From Rugamonas rivuli (GTDB lineage: Bacteria > Pseudomonadota > Gammaproteobacteria > Burkholderiales > Burkholderiaceae_D): DNA of 64,000 nt. A model generated the notes under the pieces. The model was given only the letters and a program-made list of their open reading frames with translations, had not been told where the DNA came from and did no database searches. Positions 37,769-47,015 of the stretch are shown here, piece by piece (position 1 is the first letter of the stretch; each line of letters opens with the position of its first letter). Location of the stretch: positions 960,486 through 1,024,485 of the forward strand of contig NZ_WHUF01000003.1 of NCBI RefSeq assembly GCF_009380165.1. The letters are read 5' to 3'. Both the position numbers and the translations under genes were made by a program.

Positions 37769-38536
37769 ATGCCAAAAATCATCTCCGCCAATCTGAACGG
37801 CATCCGCTCCGCCTCCAGCAAGGGCTTTTTCAAATGGATGGCCAACCAGGACGCCGATTTCGTCTGCGTCCAGGAACTGAAGGCGCAAGCGCCGGACATG
37901 ACGCCGGAATTCCTCAATCCGGGCGGCTACCATGGCCACTTCCATTATGCCGAGAAAAAAGGCTATTCCGGCACCGGCGTCTACAGCAAGGTCGAGCCGG
38001 ACCGCGTGGTGATCGGCTTCGGTTCGCCAGAGTTCGATGCCGAGGGGCGCTATGTGCGTTGCGATTTCGGCAATCTGACGGTGATTTCCGTGTACTGCCC
38101 GTCCGGCTCGTCGGGTCCGGAGCGCCAGGAAGCCAAGTTCCGCTTCATGGACCTGTTCCTGCCGCACCTGCAAGCCTTGCACGCCGAGGGCCGCGAAGTG
38201 GTCATCTGCGGCGACTGGAACATCGCGCATAAAGAGATCGACCTGAAGAACTGGAAGGGCAACAAGAAGAATTCCGGCTTCCTGCCGGAAGAGCGCGAGT
38301 GGATGACGCGCATCTTCGACGAAGTCGGCTACGTCGACGTGCACCGCGGCCTCGATCCGCGCGAAGAGCAATACACGTGGTGGAGCAACCGCGGCCAGGC
38401 CTACGCGAAGAACGTCGGCTGGCGCATCGACTACCACGTCGCCACCCCGGGCATCGCCGCCAAGGCCACCACGGTAGCGATCTACAAGGAAGAGAAGTTC
38501 TCCGACCACGCGCCGTTGACCATCACCTACGCCTGA
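37769..38536 (+). CDS. xth: Exodeoxyribonuclease III
   Basis: A 255-residue AP endonuclease/3'-5' exonuclease of base-excision repair. Motifs are 'CVQELKAQ', 'GTGVYSK', 'VICGDWNIAHKEID', 'YTWWS' and a final 'FSDHAPLTI', which hold the metal and catalytic residues. Length matches E. coli-type exonuclease III. It ends 1 nt from the convergent pseudouridine synthase gene. Confidence 0.95.
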   Translation: MPKIISANLNGIRSASSKGFFKWMANQDADFVCVQELKAQAPDMTPEFLNPGGYHGHFHYAEKKGYSGTGVYSKVEPDRVVIGFGSPEFDAEGRYVRCDFGNLTVISVYCPSGSSGPERQEAKFRFMDLFLPHLQALHAEGREVVICGDWNIAHKEIDLKNWKGNKKNSGFLPEEREWMTRIFDEVGYVDVHRGLDPREEQYTWWSNRGQAYAKNVGWRIDYHVATPGIAAKATTVAIYKEEKFSDHAPLTITYA

Positions 38537-39424
38537 TTACAGGCTGCGGCGGCTGCGGAATTCGCGTGGTTCGCCGCTCAGCGGATCGGTGAAGGCGATG
38601 CGGCGAGCCAGCAGCTTCAGGGGCTGCGAGACATCGTCCTGCTTGCACGGCAGCGCCACCGGATAAAACGCGTCGTTGATGATGGGGATGCCCAGCGACG
38701 CCAGATGCACCCGCAGCTGGTGCTTGCGGCCGGTGTGCGGATGCAGCCGGTACAAGGTGCAGTCGGCGCGGTGCTCGATGACGTCGATCAGCGTTTCCGA
38801 ATTCGGCTCGCCCGGCTCTTCCTTCATGATGAAGAACTTGTCGCCGTCCACCATGCGGCTGCGGTAGGTAAAGGGGAATTCGCGGCCGTGCAGACGCGGC
38901 GCCAGCGCCTCGTACTCCTTCTCGATCACGCGCTTCTGGAACATCGACTGGTAGGCGCCCCGGCTGTCCTGGCGGCGCGAGAAGATCACCACGCCGGCCG
39001 TCTCGCGGTCCAGCCGGTGGATCGGCGTCAAATCCTGCTCGCCCAGCTTTTTCTTCAGGCGCACCAGCAGCGTCTCATGCAGGAAGCGGCCGGTCGGTAT
39101 CATCGGCAGGAAGTGCGGCTTGTCGACCACCACCAGATGCTCGTCCATGAACAGCACTTCTTCCTCGAACGGAATCGGCGTCTCGGCCTCCAGCTCGCGG
39201 TAGTAGAAGATGCGCATGCCGCGCCGATAGGCGCTGTGCGGCGACAGCGGATTGCCGTCGCCATCCACCACATCGTTGCGCGTCATGCGTGCGCGCCAAT
39301 CGGCTTCCGTCACGTCGGGATAACGCGCCACCAGAAAGGTCAGCAGGTCCGGCCACTGCCCTTCCGGCAGCCACAGATAGCTGGGCGCGACACCGTCGCG
39401 CATGGGCAGCGGGGGACGCGACAT
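38537..39424 (-). CDS. RluA-type RNA pseudouridine synthase
   Basis: A 295-residue enzyme that isomerises uridine in RNA. The catalytic motif 'HRLDRETAGVVIFS' holds the essential Asp, and 'RLHPHTGRKHQLRVHLASLG' is typical of the RluA family. An S4-like region precedes it (about 25-75). The start at 39424 shares one base with the stop of the upstream M48 gene. The exact target base cannot be told from the sequence. Confidence 0.9.
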   Translation of the reverse strand: MSRPPLPMRDGVAPSYLWLPEGQWPDLLTFLVARYPDVTEADWRARMTRNDVVDGDGNPLSPHSAYRRGMRIFYYRELEAETPIPFEEEVLFMDEHLVVVDKPHFLPMIPTGRFLHETLLVRLKKKLGEQDLTPIHRLDRETAGVVIFSRRQDSRGAYQSMFQKRVIEKEYEALAPRLHGREFPFTYRSRMVDGDKFFIMKEEPGEPNSETLIDVIEHRADCTLYRLHPHTGRKHQLRVHLASLGIPIINDAFYPVALPCKQDDVSQPLKLLARRIAFTDPLSGEPREFRSRRSL

Positions 39425-40314
39425 TATGAACGCGGCAGCGCGCGCGAATGGTAGGCCGGCAGCGCGTTCGGATCCAGCCCCTTGGCGCGCGCGTACACCG
39501 GCAGCACCAGGTACATATTCTTGTTCATGTCGTCGATACGCTTGCTGCCGCTGGGGTGGGTGGACAGGAAGGGCAAGGGCTGGCTCTTGTTCACCGCCCC
39601 CATCTTCTGCCACAGCGCGATGCCGGCGCGCGGATCGTAGCCTGCGCGTGCAGCCAGATCCAGACCGACCAGGTCGGCCTCGCTCTCGTCTCCACGCGAG
39701 AAGCTCAGCGCCGCGCCCTGCGCCACCATGCCGGCCGCCGCGTCGCCCAGGCGCGGGTCGACGCCGAAGTAGGCCGAACCGACGGCGCCCAGGATGCGCG
39801 TGCCGACCGAGGTGATGGTGTTCTTGCCCGCCTGCTCGCGCGCATGCTCGCGCAGCGCGTGGGCGATCTCGTGGCCCATGACCATCGCCACTTCGTCGTC
39901 AGTCAGATTGAGCTTGGTCAGGATGCCGTTATAGAAGGCGATGCGGCCGCCCGGCATGCAGAAGGCGTTCACCGTCGGCGAATTGAGCAGGTTGACTTCC
40001 CACTTCCAGTTGGCGGAGTCCGGGTTCCAGCGCGCGGTGAACGGGATCAGGCGCTTGGCGATGGCGCGCAGGCGTATCAGCTGCGGGTTGCGCTCGGTGG
40101 CGACGGCGTCCTTCTGGTGGGCCTGGGCCAGCATCTGGTCGTACTGCAGCTTGGACTGCTGATCGAACTGGCGGGCGTCGCCGCCGAGGCCGCGCAGGCG
40201 CGACATGCTGCTGACGGGGATGCCGTCGTCCTGGCCGCCTGCGGCTACGGGCGCGATGGCGCCGGCGCAGCAGACCAGCGCCAGCAAGGCGGCGTTTAAT
40301 TTAAGCTTTTTCAT
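39424..40314 (-). CDS. M48-family metallopeptidase, BepA/LoiP-like
   Basis: A 296-residue exported zinc peptidase. Signal peptide 'LALVCCAGAIAPVAA' (a Cys lies in it, so a lipobox is conceivable), catalytic HEIAH at 148-152, and the third ligand in 'GDESEADLVGLDLAARAGYD'. 'MPGGRIAFYNGIL' before the motif is standard. Such periplasmic enzymes take part in outer-membrane quality control. Overlaps the upstream MFS gene by 14 nt. Confidence 0.92.
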   Translation of the reverse strand: MKKLKLNAALLALVCCAGAIAPVAAGGQDDGIPVSSMSRLRGLGGDARQFDQQSKLQYDQMLAQAHQKDAVATERNPQLIRLRAIAKRLIPFTARWNPDSANWKWEVNLLNSPTVNAFCMPGGRIAFYNGILTKLNLTDDEVAMVMGHEIAHALREHAREQAGKNTITSVGTRILGAVGSAYFGVDPRLGDAAAGMVAQGAALSFSRGDESEADLVGLDLAARAGYDPRAGIALWQKMGAVNKSQPLPFLSTHPSGSKRIDDMNKNMYLVLPVYARAKGLDPNALPAYHSRALPRS

Positions 40315-41566
40315 TCCTGGTATTCCATGGTGCGATTTTAGGCAGCATCATCATGGCAGGAAACGCCAGGATGAAGCACACAATAAAGAACCAGAACCAG
40401 CCGGTTTCCGCCACAATATAACCTACCGAGGAGTTGATGAATGTGCGCGGCACCGCGGCCAGGCTGGAAAATAAAGCGTATTGGGTGGCAGTGTAGCGCG
40501 GATCGGTGGCACGGGACATGAAGGCCACCAGCGCCGCCGCGCCCAGCCCCAGGCTGGCGAAGGCTTCGAAGCCGAAGACGGCGCTCAGCAGCAGCGGATC
40601 GGGGCCGGTCTTGGCCAGCCAGGCGAAGCCCAGGATCGCCAATGCCTGCAGCACGCCGAACACCCACAGCGCGCGGTTGATGCCCAGCTTGATCATCCAG
40701 ATGCCGCCGACAGCGCCGCCGGCCAGCGCCGCCCACCAGCCGGTGGCGTTGGCCGCCAGGCCAATGTCTTTGGTCGTGAATCCAATATCGAGGAAGAACT
40801 TGGTCGACAGTGCAGTCGCCATGCTGTCGCCGATTTTGTAGAGCAGCACGAAGCCGATGATCAGCAAGGCCTGGTTCCAGCCGTCGCGCTGGACGAATTC
40901 GCGGAACGGCAGCACCACTGCTTCCTGCAGGTTCTTGGGCGGCGCGCCATACACGGCGGGCTCCTTGGACAGCAGCGTGCAGACGAAGCCCGGCAGCATG
41001 AAGGCGGCGACGATCCAGAACACGGCCTGCCACGGCATGCTGTCCGCCAGCACCAGCCCCAGCGCGCTCGGTATCAGGCTGGCGGCCTTGTAGGCGTTGA
41101 CGATGATGGCCGCGCCCAGGCCCTGCTCGTTCTCGCTCAGGATCTCGCGACGGTAGGCGTCGATCACCACGTCCTGGCTGGCCGACAGGAAGGCGATCAG
41201 GAACACGGCGCCGGCGATCAGCGTCAGCTCCAGTTTCGGGTCCAGCATGCCCAGGCCACCGATCACCAGGAACAGCGCCAGCTGCGTCAGCGCCATCCAG
41301 CCGCGCCGACGGCCCAGCGAGCCGATGGCGTAGCGGTCCATGAACGGCGCCCACAGGAACTTGAAGGTGTACGGGAAGGTCACCAGCGCGAACAGACCCA
41401 GCGCCTTCACGTCCAGCCCGGACTTGGCCAGCCACGCCTGCATCAGGTAGATCAGCGTGTACAGCGGCAGGCCGGAACTGAAGCCCAGGAACAGGATGGA
41501 GACGGTGCGGCCGTTCAGGTAGGTGCGCCAGCCGCGCGCGCTCGATTGCTGTTCCTGGATCGTCAT
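40301..41566 (-). CDS. ampG: AmpG-family muropeptide MFS permease
   Basis: A 421-residue major facilitator with about 12 membrane segments. 'LFLGFSSGLPLYTLIYLMQAW' at the start and 'FKFLWAPFMDRY' are hallmarks of AmpG, which imports anhydromuropeptides for cell-wall recycling. The stop/start of metW and this gene overlap (TGATG). Length is somewhat shorter than E. coli AmpG, as in many proteobacteria. Confidence 0.9.
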   Translation of the reverse strand: MTIQEQQSSARGWRTYLNGRTVSILFLGFSSGLPLYTLIYLMQAWLAKSGLDVKALGLFALVTFPYTFKFLWAPFMDRYAIGSLGRRRGWMALTQLALFLVIGGLGMLDPKLELTLIAGAVFLIAFLSASQDVVIDAYRREILSENEQGLGAAIIVNAYKAASLIPSALGLVLADSMPWQAVFWIVAAFMLPGFVCTLLSKEPAVYGAPPKNLQEAVVLPFREFVQRDGWNQALLIIGFVLLYKIGDSMATALSTKFFLDIGFTTKDIGLAANATGWWAALAGGAVGGIWMIKLGINRALWVFGVLQALAILGFAWLAKTGPDPLLLSAVFGFEAFASLGLGAAALVAFMSRATDPRYTATQYALFSSLAAVPRTFINSSVGYIVAETGWFWFFIVCFILAFPAMMMLPKIAPWNTRNEKA

Positions 41567-42177
41567 CAGTGGCTTGCCTTTTTACGCAGTCGGAACACGG
41601 CGAGGTCGCCGCGCAGGTTGGGGAGGAAGGAGACGCGCTGGCCTTCCGCCAGCGCCACGCAGTCGATCACTTCCAGGCCACATTCCACCGCCAGGTCGCG
41701 GAAGTCGTTGATGGTGGCGCAGCGCACGTTGGGCGTGTCGTACCATTCGTACGGCAGCGATTCCGACACCGGCATGCGGCCCTTCAGCAAGGCCACACGG
41801 TGCGGCCAGTAGGCGAAGTTGGGGAACGATACAATCGCCTCCTTGCCGACACGGACGATGTCGCGCAACAGCGGCTCCACATGCTTCATCATCTGCAGCG
41901 ACGACAGGCACAGCACCGTGTCGAAGCTGTTGTCGCCGAACAGGGCCAGGCCGTTCTCCATGTCCTGCTGGATCACGCGCACGCCGCGCTTGGTGGAGTC
42001 GAGCACCTTGTCGTCGGCGATCTCGATGCCGTAGCCGCTGCACTGCTTGTCGCTTTGCAGATAGTCCATCATGACGCCGTCGCCGCAGCCGACATCGAGC
42101 ACGTGCGCGTTCTCGGGCACCCAGTGGGCGATGAAGGCCAGGTCCGGCCGGGCGCTGCTTAAATCGTTGAAGTTCAT
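41566..42177 (-). CDS. metW: Methionine biosynthesis protein MetW
   Basis: A 203-residue SAM-dependent methyltransferase-fold protein. '[16 protein letters not shown]' is motif I, and '[20 protein letters not shown]' is typical of MetW, which assists the homoserine acyltransferase MetX. The start overlaps the metX stop (ATGA), the standard metXW arrangement. Confidence 0.95.
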   Translation of the reverse strand: MNFNDLSSARPDLAFIAHWVPENAHVLDVGCGDGVMMDYLQSDKQCSGYGIEIADDKVLDSTKRGVRVIQQDMENGLALFGDNSFDTVLCLSSLQMMKHVEPLLRDIVRVGKEAIVSFPNFAYWPHRVALLKGRMPVSESLPYEWYDTPNVRCATINDFRDLAVECGLEVIDCVALAEGQRVSFLPNLRGDLAVFRLRKKASH

Positions 42178-43328
42178 GCTGCCGCTTCCTTGTTAATGTC
42201 GTTCCACACCTGCTCGTAGTAGGCGCGCACCAGGTTCATGTAGCGCTGATCCTCCAGCAGGAAGGCGTCGTGGCCGTGCGGCGCATCGATCTCCGCGTAC
42301 GTCACCTGGCGGCGGTTGCTGATCAGCGCCTGCACGATCTCCTGGCTGCGCTCCGGCGAGAAGCGCCAGTCGGTGGTGAACGAGGCCAGGAAGAACTTGG
42401 CCTTGGTGTGGCTGAGGGTCTTGGCCAGGTCGCCGCCGTGCGCGCGCGCCGGGTCGAAGTAGTCGAGCGCCTTGGTGATCAGCAGGTAGGTGTTGGCGTC
42501 GAAGTATTCGCTGAACTTGTCGCCCTGGTAGCGCAGGTAGGATTCGATTTCGAAATCGACGCCGAAGCCGAATTTGTAATCGCCCTCCTCTGCCGCGTCC
42601 CTGAGCTTGCGGCCGAACTTCTCGGCCATGTCGTCGTCGGACAGATAGGTAATGTGGCCGACCATGCGCGCCACGCGCAAGCCGTTTTTCGGCACCACGC
42701 CGTGTTCGTAGAAATCGCCGCCGTGGTAGTCGGGGTCCGACAGGATGGCCTGGCGGGCCACGTCGTTGAAGGCGATGTTCTGCGCCGACAGCTTGGCGGT
42801 CGAGGCGATCACCACGCAGTGGCGCAGGCGGTCCGGGTACATGATGGACCAGGCCAGCGCCTGCATGCCGCCCAGCGAGCCGCCCATGACGGCGGCGAAC
42901 TGCGTGATGCCCAGTTCATCGGCCAGGCGCGCCTGGGCATTGACCCAGTCCTCCACCGTGACCACCGGGAAGGCCGCGCCATAAGGCTTGCCGCTGGCGG
43001 GGTTGACGTGCATAGGCCCCGTCGAGCCGAAACAGGAGCCGAGATTGTTGATGCCGATGACGAAGAACTTGTCGGTGTCCAGCGACTTGCCCGGGCCGAC
43101 CATATTGTCCCACCAGCCCTGGCTTTTCGGCTGGCCTTCGTATTCGCCGGCCACATGGTGCGAAGCGTTGAGCGCGTGGCAGACCAGCACCGCGTTCGAT
43201 TTGTCGGCATTGAGGGTGCCGTAGGTTTCATACATCAACATGTAGTCGCGCAGCGACGCGCCGCTTTGCAGCGGCAGCGGCTGCGCGAAATGCATGGTTT
43301 GCGGAGTAACGTATCCTAAGGATGGCAT
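42174..43328 (-). CDS. metX: Homoserine O-acyltransferase MetX
   Basis: A 384-residue alpha/beta-hydrolase-fold transferase that acylates homoserine as the first committed step of methionine synthesis. Nucleophile Ser lies in '[13 protein letters not shown]' (about residue 150), and the catalytic His in '[12 protein letters not shown]' near the end. '[12 protein letters not shown]' is conserved. The MetX partnered with MetW often uses succinyl-CoA, but the acyl donor cannot be fixed here. Start at 43328 follows the family's usual N-terminus. Confidence 0.95.
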   Translation of the reverse strand: MPSLGYVTPQTMHFAQPLPLQSGASLRDYMLMYETYGTLNADKSNAVLVCHALNASHHVAGEYEGQPKSQGWWDNMVGPGKSLDTDKFFVIGINNLGSCFGSTGPMHVNPASGKPYGAAFPVVTVEDWVNAQARLADELGITQFAAVMGGSLGGMQALAWSIMYPDRLRHCVVIASTAKLSAQNIAFNDVARQAILSDPDYHGGDFYEHGVVPKNGLRVARMVGHITYLSDDDMAEKFGRKLRDAAEEGDYKFGFGVDFEIESYLRYQGDKFSEYFDANTYLLITKALDYFDPARAHGGDLAKTLSHTKAKFFLASFTTDWRFSPERSQEIVQALISNRRQVTYAEIDAPHGHDAFLLEDQRYMNLVRAYYEQVWNDINKEAAA

Positions 43329-43374
43329 TGTGGTTTGGTTTTTATAGGGGTCGGCCCCGCGGGCCATCTATCAA

Positions 43375-43401
43375 GGCGGAACCGCGAGGATGGGTTCCGC
43401 C
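43375..43401 (-). terminator. Hairpin after ptsI
   Basis: A perfect 9-bp stem, GGCGGAACC/GGTTCCGCC, with a 9-nt loop lies 5 nt after the ptsI stop, before the metX promoter. It is not followed by a long T-run. A second GC-palindrome (GGCCCGCGGGGCC) follows at 43353-43365. Together they may end or slow the PTS transcript. Confidence 0.5.
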
Positions 43402-43406
43402 ACTTG

Positions 43407-45149
43407 CTACATCAACTGCAATTGTTCGACCGCGTCTGCAATTACGTTGGGTTCCATCGAGCGCATGATCTTGCGGGTTTGCGGCATGATGCGCGCAAGG
43501 TCGCTGTTCAGGATTTCCTGCTTGACCGACAGCAGCTGTGCCGGGTGCATCGAGAATTCGCGCAACCCCATGCCGAGCAGCAGGCGGGTGAGCTTGACGT
43601 CGCCCGCCATTTCGCCGCACACGGCCACGTCGATCCCGGCTTTATGCCCGGCCGCAATCGTCATCGAGATCAATTGCAGCACAGCCGGATGCAGCGGATT
43701 GTAAAGGTGTGCGACCTCATAATCAACCCGGTCGATCGCCAGCGTGTACTGGATCAGGTCATTGGTGCCGATGGACAGGAAGTCCATGCGCTTGACGAAC
43801 ATCGGCAGCGCCAGCGCGGCGGCCGGGATTTCGATCATGGCGCCGACGTCGACATCGTCGTCGAACTTGACGTTCTGCTCGCGCAGCTCGGCCTTGGCCT
43901 GGGCGATCATGGCCAGCGACTGGTCGATCTCGAAGGCATGCGCCAGCATCGGGATCAGGATGCGCACCTTGCCGAACACCGAGGCGCGCAGGATGGCGCG
44001 CAGCTGCGTCAGGAAGATCTGCGGCTCGGCCAGGCAGTAGCGGATCGCCCGCAGGCCCAGCGCCGGATTGAGCGCCGTGTGCTCGCTCTGGTCGAGCGGC
44101 TTGTCGGCGCCGATGTCGAGCGTGCGTATCGTCACCGGGCGGCCCTTCATCGCCACCACGGCCTTCTTGTATTGTTCGAACTGCTCGTCCTCGGACGGGA
44201 TCTTGCTGTTACGGCCCATGAACAGGAACTCGGAGCGGAACAGGCCGACGCCGTTGGCGCCCGCCTCCATCGCGGCCGGGCAATCGTCCGGCAGTTCGAT
44301 GTTGGCCATCAGCTGGATCTCGACGCCGTCCTTGGTGATGGCCGGCGTCTTCTTGAGTTTATTGAGCTTCTTGCGCGCGCGGGCGGCGGCGCCCTGGCGT
44401 TCGCGGTACTGCTCCAGCACCAGCGCGCTCGGGTTGGCGATCACCACGCCGGCGTCGCCGTCGATGATCAGCCAGTCGTCCTGCTCGATCAGGGTCGAGG
44501 CGCCGGACATGCCGACCGCCGCAGGGATGTCCAGGCTGCGGGCGACGATGGCCGTGTGCGAGTTCTGGCCGCCGACGTCGGTGACGAAGCCGATGAAGGA
44601 ACGGTCGCGGAATTGCAGCATGTCGGCCGGCGAGATGTCGTGGGCGACGATGATCATCTGCGCCTGGAAGCCGTCCTCGCCGGCGGTGGCCGGCAGGATC
44701 TGGGCGGTGCCCATCAAGACCTTCAGCACGCGCTCGGCGACCTGCTGGATGTCGGCCTTGCGCTCGCGCAGATAGGGGTCTTCGATTTCGTCGAACTGCG
44801 CCGACAGCTCGTCGATCTGGGTCAGCAGCGCCCACTCGGCGTTGTAGTGGCGGGCGCGGATGATGTCCAGCGGCGCTTCCGAGATCATCGGGTCGGACAG
44901 GATCAGTGCGTGGACGTCGATGAAGGCGCCCAGTTCGGTCGGCGCATCCTTCGGCAGTTCGTTCCACAGCGTTTGCAGTTCCTTGTGCACCTGGGCCAGC
45001 GCCTGCTGCAGGCGCGATACTTCGGCTTCCAGATGCTCCTCCGCCACCAGGTAGTGCTTGACGTCCAGCGCCGCCGGCGCCAGCTTGTGGGCGCGGCCGA
45101 TGGCGATGCCGCGCGAAACCGGGATGCCATGCAAGGTGAAGGAAGCCAT
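43407..45149 (-). CDS. ptsI: PTS phosphotransferase enzyme I
   Basis: A 580-residue enzyme I that takes phosphate from PEP and hands it to HPr. The phospho-acceptor His is in 'GGQNSHTAIVARSLDIPA' (about residue 190). The C-terminal PEP-binding part has 'LFRSEFLFMGR' and 'CGEMAGD'. The start at 45149 matches the family N-terminus. It follows ptsH by 44 nt. No sugar-specific EIIBC is in the window, so the relay may be regulatory. Confidence 0.95.
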   Translation of the reverse strand: MASFTLHGIPVSRGIAIGRAHKLAPAALDVKHYLVAEEHLEAEVSRLQQALAQVHKELQTLWNELPKDAPTELGAFIDVHALILSDPMISEAPLDIIRARHYNAEWALLTQIDELSAQFDEIEDPYLRERKADIQQVAERVLKVLMGTAQILPATAGEDGFQAQMIIVAHDISPADMLQFRDRSFIGFVTDVGGQNSHTAIVARSLDIPAAVGMSGASTLIEQDDWLIIDGDAGVVIANPSALVLEQYRERQGAAARARKKLNKLKKTPAITKDGVEIQLMANIELPDDCPAAMEAGANGVGLFRSEFLFMGRNSKIPSEDEQFEQYKKAVVAMKGRPVTIRTLDIGADKPLDQSEHTALNPALGLRAIRYCLAEPQIFLTQLRAILRASVFGKVRILIPMLAHAFEIDQSLAMIAQAKAELREQNVKFDDDVDVGAMIEIPAAALALPMFVKRMDFLSIGTNDLIQYTLAIDRVDYEVAHLYNPLHPAVLQLISMTIAAGHKAGIDVAVCGEMAGDVKLTRLLLGMGLREFSMHPAQLLSVKQEILNSDLARIMPQTRKIMRSMEPNVIADAVEQLQLM

Positions 45150-45193
45150 AGGCGGACCTGTGGGGGTACGTGGGCGGCTGCGTTCCGCAGGCA

Positions 45194-45463
45194 TTACTCG
45201 CCTTCGCCGAACTTGTCGTTGACCAGTGCCGTCAGCGCGGCGATGCAATCGCCTTCATCGGCGCCGTCGGCTTCCAGCGTGACTTTGGCGCCCTTGCCGG
45301 CGGCCAGCATCATCACGCCCATGATGGACTTGGCGTTGATGCGGCGCGCGTTGCGGGTCAGCCAGACGTCGCTTTGAAATTTTGCTGCCAGTTGGGTGAA
45401 TTTGGCGGAGGCACGCGCATGCAAACCAAGCTTGTTGATAATCTCAAGTTCTTGTTGAATCAT
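45194..45463 (-). CDS. ptsH: PTS phosphocarrier protein HPr
   Basis: An 89-residue HPr with active His15 (GLHARASAKF) and Ser46 in 'AKSIMGVMML', the site of HPr kinase in organisms that have it. It receives phosphate from enzyme I and passes it to the EIIA encoded upstream. Flanked by EIIA and EI in one operon. Confidence 0.95.
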   Translation of the reverse strand: MIQQELEIINKLGLHARASAKFTQLAAKFQSDVWLTRNARRINAKSIMGVMMLAAGKGAKVTLEADGADEGDCIAALTALVNDKFGEGE

Positions 45464-45514
45464 TTTTCTTTTGTCTCAATCAGAAATGCGCACTGCAAAA
45501 AATAAAGTCCGGAG

Positions 45515-45922
45515 TCAGGGTTGCCCGACCCGGATGCGGTTATCGACGCGCACTGCCCCACTCTGCGCGCCGGCCAGGGCCATTTCGACCACCACGTCCA
45601 GCGTATCGCGGCGATAGGTGATGGCGCGCAGCAGCATCGGCAAACTGATGCCCGCGATAACCTCCACCCGGCCGGCGTCCGCCAGACGGTTACAGCAATT
45701 GGCGGGCGTGCCGCCTTTGACGTCGGTGATGACCAGCACACCGTCGCCTTCGTCGAGACGCTGGATCGCCGCCGCCGCCAGAGCCTGGACTTCGCCGAGG
45801 TCCTGGTCGGCGATCACGTCGATCGCCTCCAGCCGCTCGGTGGGACCACGGAACACATGGGCGCAGGCGGCAATGAAGGCCTGTCCCAGTGGTGCGTGCG
45901 TCATAAGCAGTATGCCAACCAT
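45515..45922 (-). CDS. PTS EIIA domain protein, mannose type
   Basis: A 135-residue single-domain EIIA of the mannose family. His9 in 'LLMTHAPLGQAF' is the predicted phosphorylation site, and 'VLVITDVKGGTPANCC' is the conserved core. No matching EIIB/C/D genes occur nearby, so this EIIA likely ends a regulatory phosphorelay, as is common in betaproteobacteria. Start lies 60 nt after gshB. Confidence 0.92.
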   Translation of the reverse strand: MVGILLMTHAPLGQAFIAACAHVFRGPTERLEAIDVIADQDLGEVQALAAAAIQRLDEGDGVLVITDVKGGTPANCCNRLADAGRVEVIAGISLPMLLRAITYRRDTLDVVVEMALAGAQSGAVRVDNRIRVGQP

Positions 45923-45982
45923 ATTCTTAAACCGCCAGTGAGCGCGGACGTTTTTTGGCGTCCGGCGCGTGTTAATGATGCG

Positions 45983-46930
45983 TTATTGTGCCTGCACGGC
46001 TGCTTCGACGGCGTCGATGAACATCGCCGCCACCTGGAAGCCCGTTTGCTGGGTGATTTCCTGGAAGCAGGTAGGACTGGTGACGTTGACTTCTGTTAAG
46101 CAATCGCCAATAACATCTAATCCTACCAGCAACAGGCCGCGGGCGGCCAGTATCGGGCCCAGGGTATTGGCGATTTCATAGTCGCGCTCGGTCAGCGGCT
46201 GCGCCACGCCGACGCCGCCGGCCGCCAGATTGCCGCGCACTTCGCCATTCTGCGGGATGCGCGCCAGCGAGTACGGCACCGGCTTGCCGGCGATCACCAG
46301 GATGCGCTTGTCGCCCTTGACGATCTCGGGAATGTAGCGCTGCACCATGATGGTGCGGGCGCCGTTGTAGGTCAGCGTTTCGATGATGGAGCCCAGGTTC
46401 ATGCCGTCGGCCGTCACGCGGAACACGCCGGCGCCGCCCATGCCGTCCAGCGGCTTGAGGATGATGTCGCCATGGTGCTTCTGGAAGGCGCGGATGCGCG
46501 CTTCGTCGGCCGTCACCAGCGTCGGCGAGGTGAACTGGCTGAACTGGGCGATCGACAGCTTTTCGTTGTGGTCGCGGATCGCGGACGGTTTGTTGAACAC
46601 CTTGGCGCCCTGCTTTTCGGCCAGCTCCAGCAGGTAGGTGCCGTAGATGTACTCCATGTCGAACGGCGGATCCTTGCGCTGGATGATGGCGTCGAACTCG
46701 CCCAGATTGGTTTCCTGCGCCGGCGCCGCGCGGTACCAGTCGTGGCTGTCGCCGGTGATGGTGATTTCGGCCGCGTTGGCGTAGACCACGCCGCTGTCCA
46801 GCGCCATGTCTTTTTGCTCGAAGGCGTAGACGGTGTGGCCGCGCTTGGCCGCTTCCACCATCATGGCGTAGGTCGAATCCTTGTAGGTCTTGAAGCTGGA
46901 CAAGGGATCGGCGAGGAAAGCTATTTTCAT
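45983..46930 (-). CDS. gshB: Glutathione synthetase
   Basis: A 315-residue ATP-grasp enzyme that adds glycine to gamma-glutamylcysteine. 'DPLSSFKTYKDSTYAMM' near the start, 'LKPLDGMGGAGVFRV' as the ATP-grasp loop, and 'GLDVIGDCLTEVNVTSPT' with metal-binding residues are all typical. An ATG 12 nt further upstream is an alternative start. It follows gshA after 85 nt and heads toward the PTS genes. Confidence 0.95.
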   Translation of the reverse strand: MKIAFLADPLSSFKTYKDSTYAMMVEAAKRGHTVYAFEQKDMALDSGVVYANAAEITITGDSHDWYRAAPAQETNLGEFDAIIQRKDPPFDMEYIYGTYLLELAEKQGAKVFNKPSAIRDHNEKLSIAQFSQFTSPTLVTADEARIRAFQKHHGDIILKPLDGMGGAGVFRVTADGMNLGSIIETLTYNGARTIMVQRYIPEIVKGDKRILVIAGKPVPYSLARIPQNGEVRGNLAAGGVGVAQPLTERDYEIANTLGPILAARGLLLVGLDVIGDCLTEVNVTSPTCFQEITQQTGFQVAAMFIDAVEAAVQAQ

Positions 46931-47015
46931 GGGCGCATCCATTCTGGGTAATGCCTGATTTTAGCCGAGATTCGCCGGCGGCACCGGTGAGCGGACCAGG
47001 CCGCTCCCGTGAGGC